Source: JAXLYE01 sp046351595 (lineage in GTDB: Bacteria > Myxococcota_A > Polyangia > Palsa-1104 > JAEUJZ01). Taken from it: DNA of 64,000 nt. Each line of letters opens with the position of its first letter. Positions within the stretch are counted from its first letter, which is position 1. Shown piece by piece: positions 19,059-28,889 of this stretch. The translations under genes and the position numbers were made by a program. The DNA lies in NCBI GenBank assembly GCA_046351595.1, contig JAXLYE010000002.1, positions 930,001 to 994,000 of the forward strand. Direction: 5' to 3'. A model generated the notes under the pieces. That model was not told the DNA's origin. It did no database searches and worked only from the letters and a program-made list of their open reading frames with translations.

Positions 19059-19490
19059 CCGACGGCGAGCCGCCACGCTCGGGACTCACCCTGCAGGCCG
19101 AACACCGCAGAGCATAAGACCAGGGCCGCCATCGCGGTACGCCGATAGCTGGCAAACCGCGATAAGGCTGGGCGGTGGTCCGGAAGCTCTGTGGGTCCAA
19201 TTGAACAGTCTGCCAAGGCAGCCGCCGCATTCCGGAAGCAGTGCCGATCCGGAGGCCAAGTGAACAAGGCTTGGTCGTCCAATACGAGGTTGCCGAGGTC
19301 GACTTGAGCAGGGGAGTCGTCACTGCGGGCCGGACGGCCGGGCCGTGCGGCTCTGCTGGCCTGCGGCCCATCCCGAGACGGAAGCGCACGCTGCTTGCGC
19401 GCACTTCGTAGCGTGCCGAGCTCTCAAACACCCCTGCCTGCCTGTCTACCGAGCCCGCCAGAACCCTGCTCTCGCAGCCGACGGATCCGG
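19059..19490. other. 432-bp gap inside the rpsP-rimM-trmD-rplS run
   Basis: No gene can be supported here on either strand. Frames on both strands lack domains, and their composition is less GC-biased at third positions than in neighbouring genes. Many bacteria carry a small KH-domain RNA-binding protein gene (kphA/ylqC) between rpsP and rimM; I searched the three forward frames for the GKxGR-type KH loop and found none. Short segments such as GTCCGGAAG and TTCCGGAAGCAG recall parts of signal recognition particle RNA, but the full motif is absent. It could hold a small RNA or a decayed gene. Confidence 0.5.
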
Positions 19491-20117
19491 ATGTCTGACT
19501 CCCTCTTGCAGATCGGCTTTGTCCAGCGCGCGCACGGGCTGCGCGGTGAGGTCAAGGTCCAGCTCTTCGACGCCGACTCGGTCGCGCTCGAGCAGAGCCC
19601 GTTCGTGTGGCTCGGCCCGTCTTCGCCGGACGGGGCTGCGCACCGCGAGCCGTCGCCGCAGCGGGCGTCGATCGGCAAGGCAGGGGCCGGGCCGGCGCAC
19701 GACAAGCGCAAGCTCCGCTCGCTGCGCAAGATCGGCGACGGGCTTTACATCGCCCTGCTCGAGGGCGTGACCGACCGCGACCTGGCCGAGCGCCTGCAGG
19801 GCCTCGGGGTCTACGTCGACCGCGCGCAGCTGCCCGAGCTCAACGAGGACGAGTACTACGTCAGCGACACCGTGGGCTATCGGGTGCAGCTGCCCGACGG
19901 CACGCCGGTGGGCACGGTCCGCTCGATCCTGGAAACCGCCGGCAACAGCCTGATGGTGGTCGAGCGGGCGGCCGGGGTCGAGGCCCTGATCCCGATGGTG
20001 CCGCAGATCGTTCAGTCCGTGAGCCCCGAGGAGCGCACCGTCGTGATCGACCCGCCCGAGGGGCTGCTCGACCTCAATGAGCCCGGCGCGAGCCACGCCG
20101 CCGAGGGCGAGGGCTAG
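19491..20117 (+). CDS. rimM: 16S rRNA processing protein RimM
   Basis: 208 residues. The RimM N-domain begins IGFVQRAHGLRGEVKVQLFD and the PRC-barrel half includes EYYVSDTVGYRV, GTVRSILETAGNSLMVV, ALIPMVPQIVQSV and VVIDPPEGLLDL. It assists maturation of the 30S head near S19. A Pro/Ser/Lys-rich insertion of about 30 residues interrupts the N-domain after PFVWLGPSS and is not typical. I started at the ATG at 19491 because the conserved sequence begins 7 residues later; a longer frame upstream is Pro/Ser-rich. trmD follows after 8 bp. Confidence 0.93.
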   Translation: MSDSLLQIGFVQRAHGLRGEVKVQLFDADSVALEQSPFVWLGPSSPDGAAHREPSPQRASIGKAGAGPAHDKRKLRSLRKIGDGLYIALLEGVTDRDLAERLQGLGVYVDRAQLPELNEDEYYVSDTVGYRVQLPDGTPVGTVRSILETAGNSLMVVERAAGVEALIPMVPQIVQSVSPEERTVVIDPPEGLLDLNEPGASHAAEGEG

Positions 20118-20125
20118 AGGTCAGC

Positions 20126-20884
20126 GTGGCGCTCACCGTCGATGTGATCAGCATCTTCCCGGAGGTGTTCGCTCCGGTGCTCGGCGTCGGCATGACCGGC
20201 CGGGCGCTCGACCGCGGGCACCTCGAGGTGAAGCTGACCGACCCGCGCGACTTCACCACCGATCGCCACCGCACCGTGGACGACACGCCGTACGGCGGCG
20301 GCTCGGGCATGGTCATGCTGGCGGAGCCGCTGGTCCGGGCGCTCGGCGCGATCGAGGGGAGCCGCGGGCGCGGCCACCGCATCCTGTTCGCGCCGAGCGG
20401 GGCGCCGCTCAACCAGGCAACCGTGCGCCGGCTGGCGGCGCTGCCGCACCTGGTGCTGCTGTGCGGCCGTTATGAAGGAATCGACGAGCGCATCAGCCAC
20501 TATGTGGATGAAGTAATCTCGATTGGTGATTACGTGTTATCGGGCGGCGAGCTGGCGGCGCTGATCGTCATCGACGCGGTGGCCCGCCTGCTGCCTGGGG
20601 TCCTGCACAACCAGGCCTCGACCGAAGAGGAGTCCTTCGAAGAGGGGCTGCTCGAGTACCCGCAGTACACCCGGCCGGCGGTGTTCGAAGGGCAGCCGGT
20701 GCCCGACGTGCTGCTCTCGGGAAACCACGCTCAGATCCGTCGCTGGCGGCGGGCGCAGGCGCTGCAGCGGACGCGCGCGCGCCGGCCCGATCTGTTCGGC
20801 CGGCTGCAGCTGACCCGCGAGGACGAGCGGCTGCTCGCGGAGCTTGACGGAGCGGCCGCGGCGCCGCAGCGGGAGCAGGCATGA
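20126..20884 (+). CDS. trmD: tRNA (guanine-N1)-methyltransferase TrmD
   Basis: 252 residues. TrmD methylates G37 of tRNA using S-adenosylmethionine through a trefoil-knot fold. Motifs: DVISIFPEVF, DDTPYGGGSGMVM, LLCGRYEGIDERI, ISIGDYVLSGGELAAL and the C-terminal SGNHAQIRRWRR. The start is GTG with GAGG a short way upstream. The stretch encoding YEGIDERISHYVDEVISIGD (about 20470-20545) is strikingly AT-rich for this DNA and includes a TTA leucine codon. The stop overlaps the next start by 4 bp. Confidence 0.97.
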   Translation: MALTVDVISIFPEVFAPVLGVGMTGRALDRGHLEVKLTDPRDFTTDRHRTVDDTPYGGGSGMVMLAEPLVRALGAIEGSRGRGHRILFAPSGAPLNQATVRRLAALPHLVLLCGRYEGIDERISHYVDEVISIGDYVLSGGELAALIVIDAVARLLPGVLHNQASTEEESFEEGLLEYPQYTRPAVFEGQPVPDVLLSGNHAQIRRWRRAQALQRTRARRPDLFGRLQLTREDERLLAELDGAAAAPQREQA

Positions 20885-21498
20885 GCGCAGCAGCGAACAA
20901 CTTGCCCAATGCACGGCTGGCGGCGCGGACCTATCTGGCCCTCGTCCATTACCCGGTTTACGATAAGAACCATTTAATCGTTTCAACCTCGATAACTAAT
21001 CTTGATATCCATGATATTGCCCGCTCTGCGCGGACATATGGAGTGAACGGCTACTACCTCGTACACCCGGTCGCGGCGCAGCGTGAGCTGGCCGGTCGCA
21101 TCCTCGGGCACTGGCAGCACGGAGACGGCCAGGAGCAGAACGACTTCCGAAAGGAGGCGCTGTCGCTGGTTCGTATTGCTTCGTCGGTCGAAGAGGTGGT
21201 AGATGAGATCTCTAAATCTCATGGGCTCCCTCCGCTGGTCGTCGCCACGTCGGCGGCACGCAGAGCCGAAGCCCTGAGCGAGAAGGAACTGATCGCCGAC
21301 CCCGAGCTACAAGAACGACCGCTGCTGCTGCTCTTTGGAACCGGCTGGGGCCTCGCGGCCCAGCTGGACGCGCAGATCGCCCGCTGGCTGCGGCCGCTGG
21401 CCAGCCTGAGCAGCTACAACCACCTCTCGGTGCGCTCAGCAGCAGGAATCTTTCTTGACAGATTGTTTGGAGAGCCAGGAGAACTGTCCCATGAGTGA
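20881..21498 (+). CDS. TM1570-like SAM-dependent RNA methyltransferase
   Basis: 205 residues matching the PF09936 family of knotted SAM-dependent RNA methyltransferases (Thermotoga TM1570 type). Conserved blocks are LALVHYPVYDKN, TNLDIHDIARSARTYGV, the GTGWGLA SAM-binding loop and YNHLSVRSAAGIFLDRL. In many genomes this gene sits between trmD and rplS, as here; its RNA target is not established. The ATG overlaps the trmD stop and its own end overlaps rplS by 8 bp, so translation is probably coupled. Bases about 20949-21020 are AT-rich with TTA, ATA and ACT codons, unlike the flanks. Confidence 0.9.
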   Translation: MSAAANNLPNARLAARTYLALVHYPVYDKNHLIVSTSITNLDIHDIARSARTYGVNGYYLVHPVAAQRELAGRILGHWQHGDGQEQNDFRKEALSLVRIASSVEEVVDEISKSHGLPPLVVATSAARRAEALSEKELIADPELQERPLLLLFGTGWGLAAQLDAQIARWLRPLASLSSYNHLSVRSAAGIFLDRLFGEPGELSHE

Positions 21499-21889
21499 CG
21501 TCGTTCCCATTGTTGAGAAGCTAGAGCAAACGTACCTCCGCAAGCAGCCGCTGCCTGAGTTCCGCGCCGGTGACACCGTCCGTGTCTGGGTGCTCATCAA
21601 GGAAGGCGACAAGGAGCGCGCGCAGGCGTTCGAGGGCGTCGTGATCCGTCGGCACCACCACGGGGTCCGGGCGTCATTCACGGTCCGCAAGATCAGCTAC
21701 GGCGTGGGCGTCGAGCGCATGTTCCCGGTCCACTCGCCGCGCATCGATCGCGTCGAGGTCGTGAGCCGGGGCGAGGTGCGCCGCGCCCGCCTGTTCTACC
21801 TGCGCGAGCTGTCCGGCAAGGCGGCCCGCATCAAGGAGCGCGCTGGCGGCCGCACGGTCGAGGCGGCTCCCGAAACCGCGGCCAAGTAG
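21491..21889 (+). CDS. rplS: 50S ribosomal protein L19
   Basis: 132 residues. FRAGDTVRVWVLIKEGDKER, QAFEGVVIRR, SFTVRKISYGVGVERMFPVH and the RVEVVSRGEVRRARLFYLR block are diagnostic of L19, which lies at the 30S-50S interface. The ATG is inside the end of the preceding gene, with an AGGAGA site about 8 bp upstream. A 15-residue C-terminal Ala/Glu tail extends the usual length slightly. Confidence 0.98.
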   Translation: MSDVVPIVEKLEQTYLRKQPLPEFRAGDTVRVWVLIKEGDKERAQAFEGVVIRRHHHGVRASFTVRKISYGVGVERMFPVHSPRIDRVEVVSRGEVRRARLFYLRELSGKAARIKERAGGRTVEAAPETAAK

Positions 21890-21946
21890 CCCGCTCCGAT
21901 CTGTCCCCTCATCGGCCCGCGCGGTCTGCGCGGCGCCGCCTGCCCC

Positions 21947-22321
21947 ATGTCCTGTGCCCGCGGTGCTGACGCCGAGGCCCTGGCTGCCGACTACCTGCGC
22001 CAGCGCGGGGTGCACATCCTTGCCCAAAACTTCCGCTGCCGGCTCGGAGAGATCGATCTCATCGGGCTGGACGGCGAAACCCTGTGCTTCATCGAGGTCC
22101 GCCACCGCGCGCGAGCGCGCTACGGGACGCCGATCGAGACCGTCAGCGTCCAGAAGCGGCGTCGCATCATCCGGACCGCGGAGTACTTCCTGCTGACCGC
22201 GTGGCGCGGGCCGCTCTGCCCGTGCCGCTTCGACATCGTCGCGGTGGAGGGGGCTGCGTGCGCCGAGCTCGCCCGGATCACGAGGCTGTCAGGCGCCTTC
22301 GAGCTCGAGGCGCGACTTTAG
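21947..22321 (+). CDS. yraN: UPF0102/YraN-family protein
   Basis: 124 residues of the YraN family, which has an endonuclease-like fold and is common near rplS/rnhB. Conserved features are GADAEALAADYLRQRG, LAQNFRCRLGEIDLIGLDGE and LCFIEVRHRA, with the Glu, Asp and Glu of the putative catalytic core intact. The usual Lys of the (F/V)EVK motif is Arg here, followed by His. The activity is unproven. This is probably the last gene of the rpsP run, 57 bp after rplS. Confidence 0.88.
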   Translation: MSCARGADAEALAADYLRQRGVHILAQNFRCRLGEIDLIGLDGETLCFIEVRHRARARYGTPIETVSVQKRRRIIRTAEYFLLTAWRGPLCPCRFDIVAVEGAACAELARITRLSGAFELEARL

Positions 22322-22497
22322 GTCGGGCGCGGGCAGCGGGAGATCGACACGCACGGACGCGGCGCGTACACGGCGTTCGATGGAATGAGCAGGGGGGAGG
22401 AGGTAGACAGGAGCGCGCGCGGCGGGAGGCTCATCGCGCCCAGCTCCTGGTGGCTTCCCGACCGCAAGCGGGGCGAGAAGACGAGGGCGGCTCGGGG

Positions 22498-22522
22498 GCG
22501 TGCTCTCCAAGCGAGAGCACGC
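22498..22522. terminator. strong hairpin between convergent genes
   Basis: GCGTGCTCTC, a 5-base loop, and GAGAGCACGC form a perfect 10-bp stem. It lies just beyond the stop of the Cys-rich lipoprotein gene and downstream of yraN, where convergent transcripts would meet. Neither strand has a T tract, so it is at best a non-canonical terminator. Confidence 0.45.
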
Positions 22523-22529
22523 GGCGCGA

Positions 22530-23057
22530 CTAGAGCTTGCAGGCGTTGGCGCGCTTGCAGGCGGTCGGGATGGGGACGTTGAACTCGTCGCGATCGAGCT
22601 TGACCGTCGACTTGCTGTCCTTGTTGAAGCCTTCCTGCAGATCGGAGTCGCACATGCAGAGCTTCTTGCAGCAGAAGTTCTCTTCGCCGGGGACGACGGA
22701 GGCGACCGCGCAGACGTACTTGCCGCAGGTCTTGCTGTCGGCACCGGCGTACTGGCTGGCGCAGTCGTCGTCGCTGTTGCACTCCGCGGTGCAGATGGCG
22801 AGCTCGCCGCCGTTCGGCGCCTGCGTCGTGTGGTTCGTCTTCGGCACCGGATCCGTCGAGGTCGACGGCGGCGTGATCATGCACAACCGCGAGGGGCAGT
22901 CAGGCGCGGGGTTGACGAAGGTCACACCGTTGGTGACCCTGCTGCTCGGGTTGTTGCAGATTCGGCCAATCTGGTTGTCCGTGCAGCCCGCTGCGAGCAG
23001 AGCGAGCCCTCCGAAAACGGAGAGGAGCGAGTGGAAGGCAGCAGAAGGGCGCGTCAT
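22530..23057 (-). CDS. cysteine-rich lipoprotein of unknown function
   Basis: 175 residues. The signal sequence MTRPSAAFHSLLSVFGGLAL ends in a lipobox (LAAGC), and GGAGG lies about 12 bp upstream of this ATG. The mature part has about 15 cysteines in pairs such as DCPSRLC, CTAEC, CGKYVC and FCCKKLCMC, typical of a small disulfide-stabilised extracytoplasmic protein. Similar Cys-rich lipoproteins are frequent in myxobacteria. I see no enzymatic motif. It is convergent with yraN, and its upstream region is shared with the divergent glt operon promoter. Confidence 0.8.
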   Translation of the reverse strand: MTRPSAAFHSLLSVFGGLALLAAGCTDNQIGRICNNPSSRVTNGVTFVNPAPDCPSRLCMITPPSTSTDPVPKTNHTTQAPNGGELAICTAECNSDDDCASQYAGADSKTCGKYVCAVASVVPGEENFCCKKLCMCDSDLQEGFNKDSKSTVKLDRDEFNVPIPTACKRANACKL

Positions 23058-23512
23058 CGCTAAATAGGGCCTCCGACCTGGACGCTGTGGCAAGACTCGG
23101 CCATGGTACACGGCCAGGCAGGGAAGTCAAGGCATGCGTTTGCTCCTCGTTTTCCCTCGGGCGGCGTAAGCTGGGCGGTGGACCTGCCGCTGGGGCGCCG
23201 CGCCCCGACCCGCAGCGCGAGTCGGCTCGAGAGAGTGATCGGCGTCAACGTGACCTGCGCGCTGCCGAGGGCGCGGGTGGCGCAGACCCGGGTACTCTCC
23301 GAGAGAAACCGTCGACCAAGACGCCTTGACACTGCCAAGCGGCGGTCCGTATAATCGCCACGCTTGGCTACGGGCATGCAAAATCAGCCACGCAAACAGC
23401 CCGATAGAACGGCCGTGTCTTACCGCTCAGCGTCGAAGAACGCGGCGGATACTGAGCTGGTGCACACGATCAACCCGCACTTCCCGCAGCGGTATGGAGA
23501 CAGGGGTAGCGC
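23058..23512. other. 455-bp divergent regulatory region
   Basis: No gene is supported. The region separates the Cys-rich lipoprotein gene from the divergent motility operon. It contains a consensus sigma70 promoter at its centre-right (separate entry), followed by a leader of roughly 150 bases without a clear hairpin-plus-T-run structure. Confidence 0.6.
23326..23355 (+). promoter_or_regulatory. consensus sigma70 promoter of the gltC-gltF operon
   Basis: TTGACA (23326-23331) and TATAAT (23350-23355) both match the consensus exactly, with an 18-bp spacer. Transcription would start near 23362, giving a leader of about 150 bases before gltC. A perfect match at both hexamers is rare in DNA of this base composition, so this is the best promoter in the window. 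Confidence 0.8.
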
Positions 23513-25189
<1,677 letters not shown>

Positions 25190-25228
25190 GCAGTTAGCAA
25201 TCTCTCAACAAGGCGAGTGCTAGGCGCA

Positions 25229-28200
25229 ATGTTCAAAGCACCTGCGTATCGATATATCGGTGGCTCCCTCGCTGCCGCCCTGCTTCTGGGCGGCGCTTCG
25301 ACGGTCTTCGGCGCGGGCAAGATCGCGAAGAAGGAGGAGGCCGTCGTTGCGACCCAGACCGCGCTGACAAAGCCGGTGGCCAAGGCCGACAAGAACAAGA
25401 ATCGCCCGGACATCACCGCCGCCGACGTGTTCTCGGGGCAGGGCGACAAGCTCAAGGCCGTCACCGACGCGCAGATCAAGGTTCTTCAGCGACTGATCGA
25501 CGCGACCGGCGAGAGCGACCCCGAGAAGCCGGATCTGCTCTTCCGCATGGCCGAGCTCTATGCGGAGCAGCAGCGCTACTACAGCTTCAAGGCGCGCGAG
25601 CTGGACGAGAAGGTCTTCGATGCGCAGAGCAAGAACGACACTGCGAAGCTGAACCAGCTCAAGGCGCAGCAGGCGGACTACGAGAAGCGCGAGAAGACCT
25701 GGCTGCTGGAAGCTGTGAAGAAGTACATCGAGGTCGCCAACGGCCCGAAGTACCAGAGCTATCAGCGTATGGACCAGGTCCTCTTCTATCTCGCGTATCT
25801 GCTTACGCAGGTGAAGAAGGAGGACCAGGCGCGTGTGTTCTTCAAGCGCCTGATCAAGGACTATCCGCAGTCCCCGTATCTGCCGCACGCCTATCTCTCG
25901 TTCGGTGAGTACTTCTTCGAGAACAAGGATCTCGAGAACGCGCTCAAGTTCTACGAGAAGGTCCTCCAGTACAACGACAGCCCGGTCTACGGCTATGCGA
26001 TGTACAAGAAGGGCTGGGTCTACTACAACCTGACCGACTTCAAGCAGGCGATGGCGACGTTCATCGACGTCATCGAGTTTGCGCAGAAGCCCAAGGGTCC
26101 CAAGGGCAAGCCCGACGGCCAGCTGATGAAGGAGGCGCGCAAGGATCTCGTGCGCGCGTACTCGCAGATCGGCACGCCGGAGAAGGCCTGGCCGTTCTTC
26201 CAGAAGTACGGCAAGGACTACGCCCCGGTGATGCTCGAGCAGCTCGCCGAGCTGTTCAACGCGCAGGGCAAGTTCCTCGACAGCATCAAGGTCTACCGCG
26301 AGCTGATCAAGCTCAACCCGGGGACCGAGAAGCTGTGCAACTGGCAGACCGAGATCCTCAAGAACACGCTGTCGATGACCGGCTCGCGCGCCGTCCCCGA
26401 GACGGTGAAGGAGCTGCAGCGCCTGTCGGCGGTCTACGAGAAGACCACCGAGATGAAGAACATCAAGGCGTCGGTCCTCGACGAGTGCCGTGACAACACC
26501 GCGGGCATGCTGCGTGAGCTCGCGACGGTCTGGCACAAAGAGGCGCAGAAGACGAGCGTAATGGACACCTACGCCAACGCTTCTGACCTCTACAAGGAGT
26601 ACATCCGTCGCTTCCCGAAGGAGAAGGACTCGTACCTGATGCACTACTGGTACGCGGAGCTCCTCTTCAAGCTCGGGTCGCTGGACAATACGCCGGCCAG
26701 CCACTGGTACTGCGACGCGGCCCCCATCTACACCGAAGTCGTGAAGATGGACACCAAGGGCCCGAAGCTCAAGGACGCGGCCTACGCCGCCGTCATCTCG
26801 TGGAAGAACTGCCTCGACATCTCGGACGAGGGCCAGGACGCCAAGGAAGAGGTCCAGAAGGAGCTGCAGCGCAAGCGCGCCGAGCGAAAGCAGGCGCAGG
26901 CCGCGGCCGAGAAGAAGAAGGACAAGGAAGATACCGAGACGTTCGCGCCGAAGCCGATCCCGGATAAGCAGCAGAAGATGCTCGAGGCCTTCGACACGTA
27001 CATCCAGTACGTGCCGGATGCGCCCGAGCTGCCGACGATCAAGTACCGTCGGGCGCGCGTCTACTACGAGTACAACCACCTCGACAAGGCCATCCCGCTG
27101 TTCAAGGACCTGGCGGAGAACTACCCGAAGAGCGAGCTTGCGCTCTACTCGGCGAACCTCCTGCTCGACTGCATCGCCATCAAGATTAACTTCGAGAAGG
27201 AGAAGGCAGACGACTACATCCAGATGATGGATAAGCAGGTCGACAAGTTCGCGGGGATGCCTGATCTGACGAAGGACAAGGAATTCGACGATCAGCTCAA
27301 GCGCATCAAGGGCAGCCTGCTGCGCAAGCGCGTCGAAGTGCTCGAGAAGAACGGCGAGCACCGCACCGCGGGTGTGCTGTACCTGCAGCTCGCCGAGCGC
27401 TATCCGGATGACCCGAAGCTGGCCGAGCTCCTCTACAACGCTGCGGTCAACTTCGAGAAGGCCAACCTGATCGGCCTCGCCATCCAGGCGCGCGAGAAGC
27501 TGATCAGCACCAAGCCCGACGATCCGCTGGCGAAGAAGGCCATCTACCGCGTCGGCCAGAACTTCCAGTTCATCGCGGCGTACGAGCAGGCGGCGGAGAA
27601 GTACGAGAGCTTCGCCAACAAGTACCCGGGTGAGATCGCGGCCAAGGACGAGAAGGACCCGACGAAGAAGATCGACGCGCCGACGGCGCTCTTCACTGCG
27701 GCGTTCTTCCGCCGCGGCCTCGGCCAGACTGAGAAGTCGATCGAGGACGTCAACGCCTTCATCAAGAACTACGGCGGCCGCAAGGAGTTCTTCGACAAGT
27801 CGGCGGGCGTGTTCTTCGACATGGGCCAGATCTACGAGCAGCGCAAGGACTGGGCCAAGGTCAAGCAGCACTTCCAGGACTACCTGAAGAACTGGGCCTC
27901 GAAGGGCGGCATCGATCGCCAGATCATCGCCGAGGTCAAGCTGGGCGAGATCGCGTGGCGTGAGTCGTGCCCCGTCGCCGGCGTCAACGGCGCCTGCATC
28001 GAGATCAAGCGCATCCGCGCCAGCGCGGCCACCGCCATCAAGGCCAAGGCCGAGGCGAAGACCAAGAAGCTCAAGCCCAAGGACAAGGGCCCGATCAAGC
28101 TCGGTCAGTGCGGTCCTGAGACGAAGTCGAAGATCACGGTGCACGAGCGGCGCCCGGCCCAGGTCAAGGAGGCCATGGCGCACTTCAAGAAGGCGCTCGA

Positions 28201-28885
28201 CCTGTTCAAGGGGGGTGCTGCGGCCAACCAGCTGCCCAAGGACGACGAGAACCGCGAGGGCCGCATCTCCGGCATGACGTACTTCGCGGCGCAGGCCCGG
28301 TTCGCCGAGGGCGACCAGATGTACGAGGACCTGCTGCGCATGACCGTGCCGACGGGCCTGGTCTTCGATCCGCAGAAGAAGAAGGAGATGGAGGCCTCGA
28401 AGAAGAAGTTCACGGGCTGGCTCGAGGGCAAGACCAAGAAGCTGCAGGAGGCCCAGAAGCTGTACCAGGGCATCATCCTGATGAAGAACGCGCACTGGGC
28501 CATCGCCGCCGCGGCGCGTATCGGGCAGCTGTTCCAGGACTTCGCCAACGGCCTGTTCACGACCGAGGTCCCGACGCCGCCGCCGGCGCCCTCGGGCATG
28601 GAGCGCGACGAGTGGGGCCAGATCTTCCGCGATGCGTACTGCGACCAGATGACGGACGCCGCGGAGCCGCTCGATGCCAAGGCGGTCGAGGGTCTGTCGA
28701 CGTGCCTCAGCAAGTCGACGGATCTCAACTGGTTCAACGAGTGGTCGAAGCTGTGCGAGGAAGAGCTGAACCAGATCAAGCCGAACGAGTACCCGCTGGC
28801 CTCCGAGATCCGTGCGGAGCCTGGTTACGCCGGCGTCACGCTGGATGTCGCACCGCCTGCCATGTCGATTGCGGAGGTGAAGTAA
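25229..28885 (+). CDS. gltD: large TPR protein, GltD/AgmU-like
   Basis: 1,218 residues from this ATG; a GTG 12 bp upstream is an alternative. The N-terminus has a signal peptide (IGGSLAAALLLGGASTVFGA), then TPR-type helical repeats through the whole length, such as LFRMAELYAEQQRYYSFKAR and VFFDMGQIYEQRKDWAKVKQ. A Lys/Glu-rich coiled segment lies near residues 540-580. Size, signal peptide and position directly before gltE- and gltF-like genes match AgmU (GltD) of M. xanthus, an envelope protein needed for adventurous gliding that associates with the moving Glt complexes. It lies 39 bp after gltC and 4 bp before gltE. Not motif-proof: TPR proteins diverge fast. Confidence 0.78.
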   Translation: MFKAPAYRYIGGSLAAALLLGGASTVFGAGKIAKKEEAVVATQTALTKPVAKADKNKNRPDITAADVFSGQGDKLKAVTDAQIKVLQRLIDATGESDPEKPDLLFRMAELYAEQQRYYSFKARELDEKVFDAQSKNDTAKLNQLKAQQADYEKREKTWLLEAVKKYIEVANGPKYQSYQRMDQVLFYLAYLLTQVKKEDQARVFFKRLIKDYPQSPYLPHAYLSFGEYFFENKDLENALKFYEKVLQYNDSPVYGYAMYKKGWVYYNLTDFKQAMATFIDVIEFAQKPKGPKGKPDGQLMKEARKDLVRAYSQIGTPEKAWPFFQKYGKDYAPVMLEQLAELFNAQGKFLDSIKVYRELIKLNPGTEKLCNWQTEILKNTLSMTGSRAVPETVKELQRLSAVYEKTTEMKNIKASVLDECRDNTAGMLRELATVWHKEAQKTSVMDTYANASDLYKEYIRRFPKEKDSYLMHYWYAELLFKLGSLDNTPASHWYCDAAPIYTEVVKMDTKGPKLKDAAYAAVISWKNCLDISDEGQDAKEEVQKELQRKRAERKQAQAAAEKKKDKEDTETFAPKPIPDKQQKMLEAFDTYIQYVPDAPELPTIKYRRARVYYEYNHLDKAIPLFKDLAENYPKSELALYSANLLLDCIAIKINFEKEKADDYIQMMDKQVDKFAGMPDLTKDKEFDDQLKRIKGSLLRKRVEVLEKNGEHRTAGVLYLQLAERYPDDPKLAELLYNAAVNFEKANLIGLAIQAREKLISTKPDDPLAKKAIYRVGQNFQFIAAYEQAAEKYESFANKYPGEIAAKDEKDPTKKIDAPTALFTAAFFRRGLGQTEKSIEDVNAFIKNYGGRKEFFDKSAGVFFDMGQIYEQRKDWAKVKQHFQDYLKNWASKGGIDRQIIAEVKLGEIAWRESCPVAGVNGACIEIKRIRASAATAIKAKAEAKTKKLKPKDKGPIKLGQCGPETKSKITVHERRPAQVKEAMAHFKKALDLFKGGAAANQLPKDDENREGRISGMTYFAAQARFAEGDQMYEDLLRMTVPTGLVFDPQKKKEMEASKKKFTGWLEGKTKKLQEAQKLYQGIILMKNAHWAIAAAARIGQLFQDFANGLFTTEVPTPPPAPSGMERDEWGQIFRDAYCDQMTDAAEPLDAKAVEGLSTCLSKSTDLNWFNEWSKLCEEELNQIKPNEYPLASEIRAEPGYAGVTLDVAPPAMSIAEVK

Positions 28886-28889
28886 GGCT

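Noticed and set aside
19059..19490. Signal recognition particle RNA or tRNA gene in the rpsP-rimM gap
   Set aside because: Fragments like GTCCGGAAG are present, but the full conserved SRP loop context is missing, and no cloverleaf with a T-loop GTTCGA motif can be drawn.
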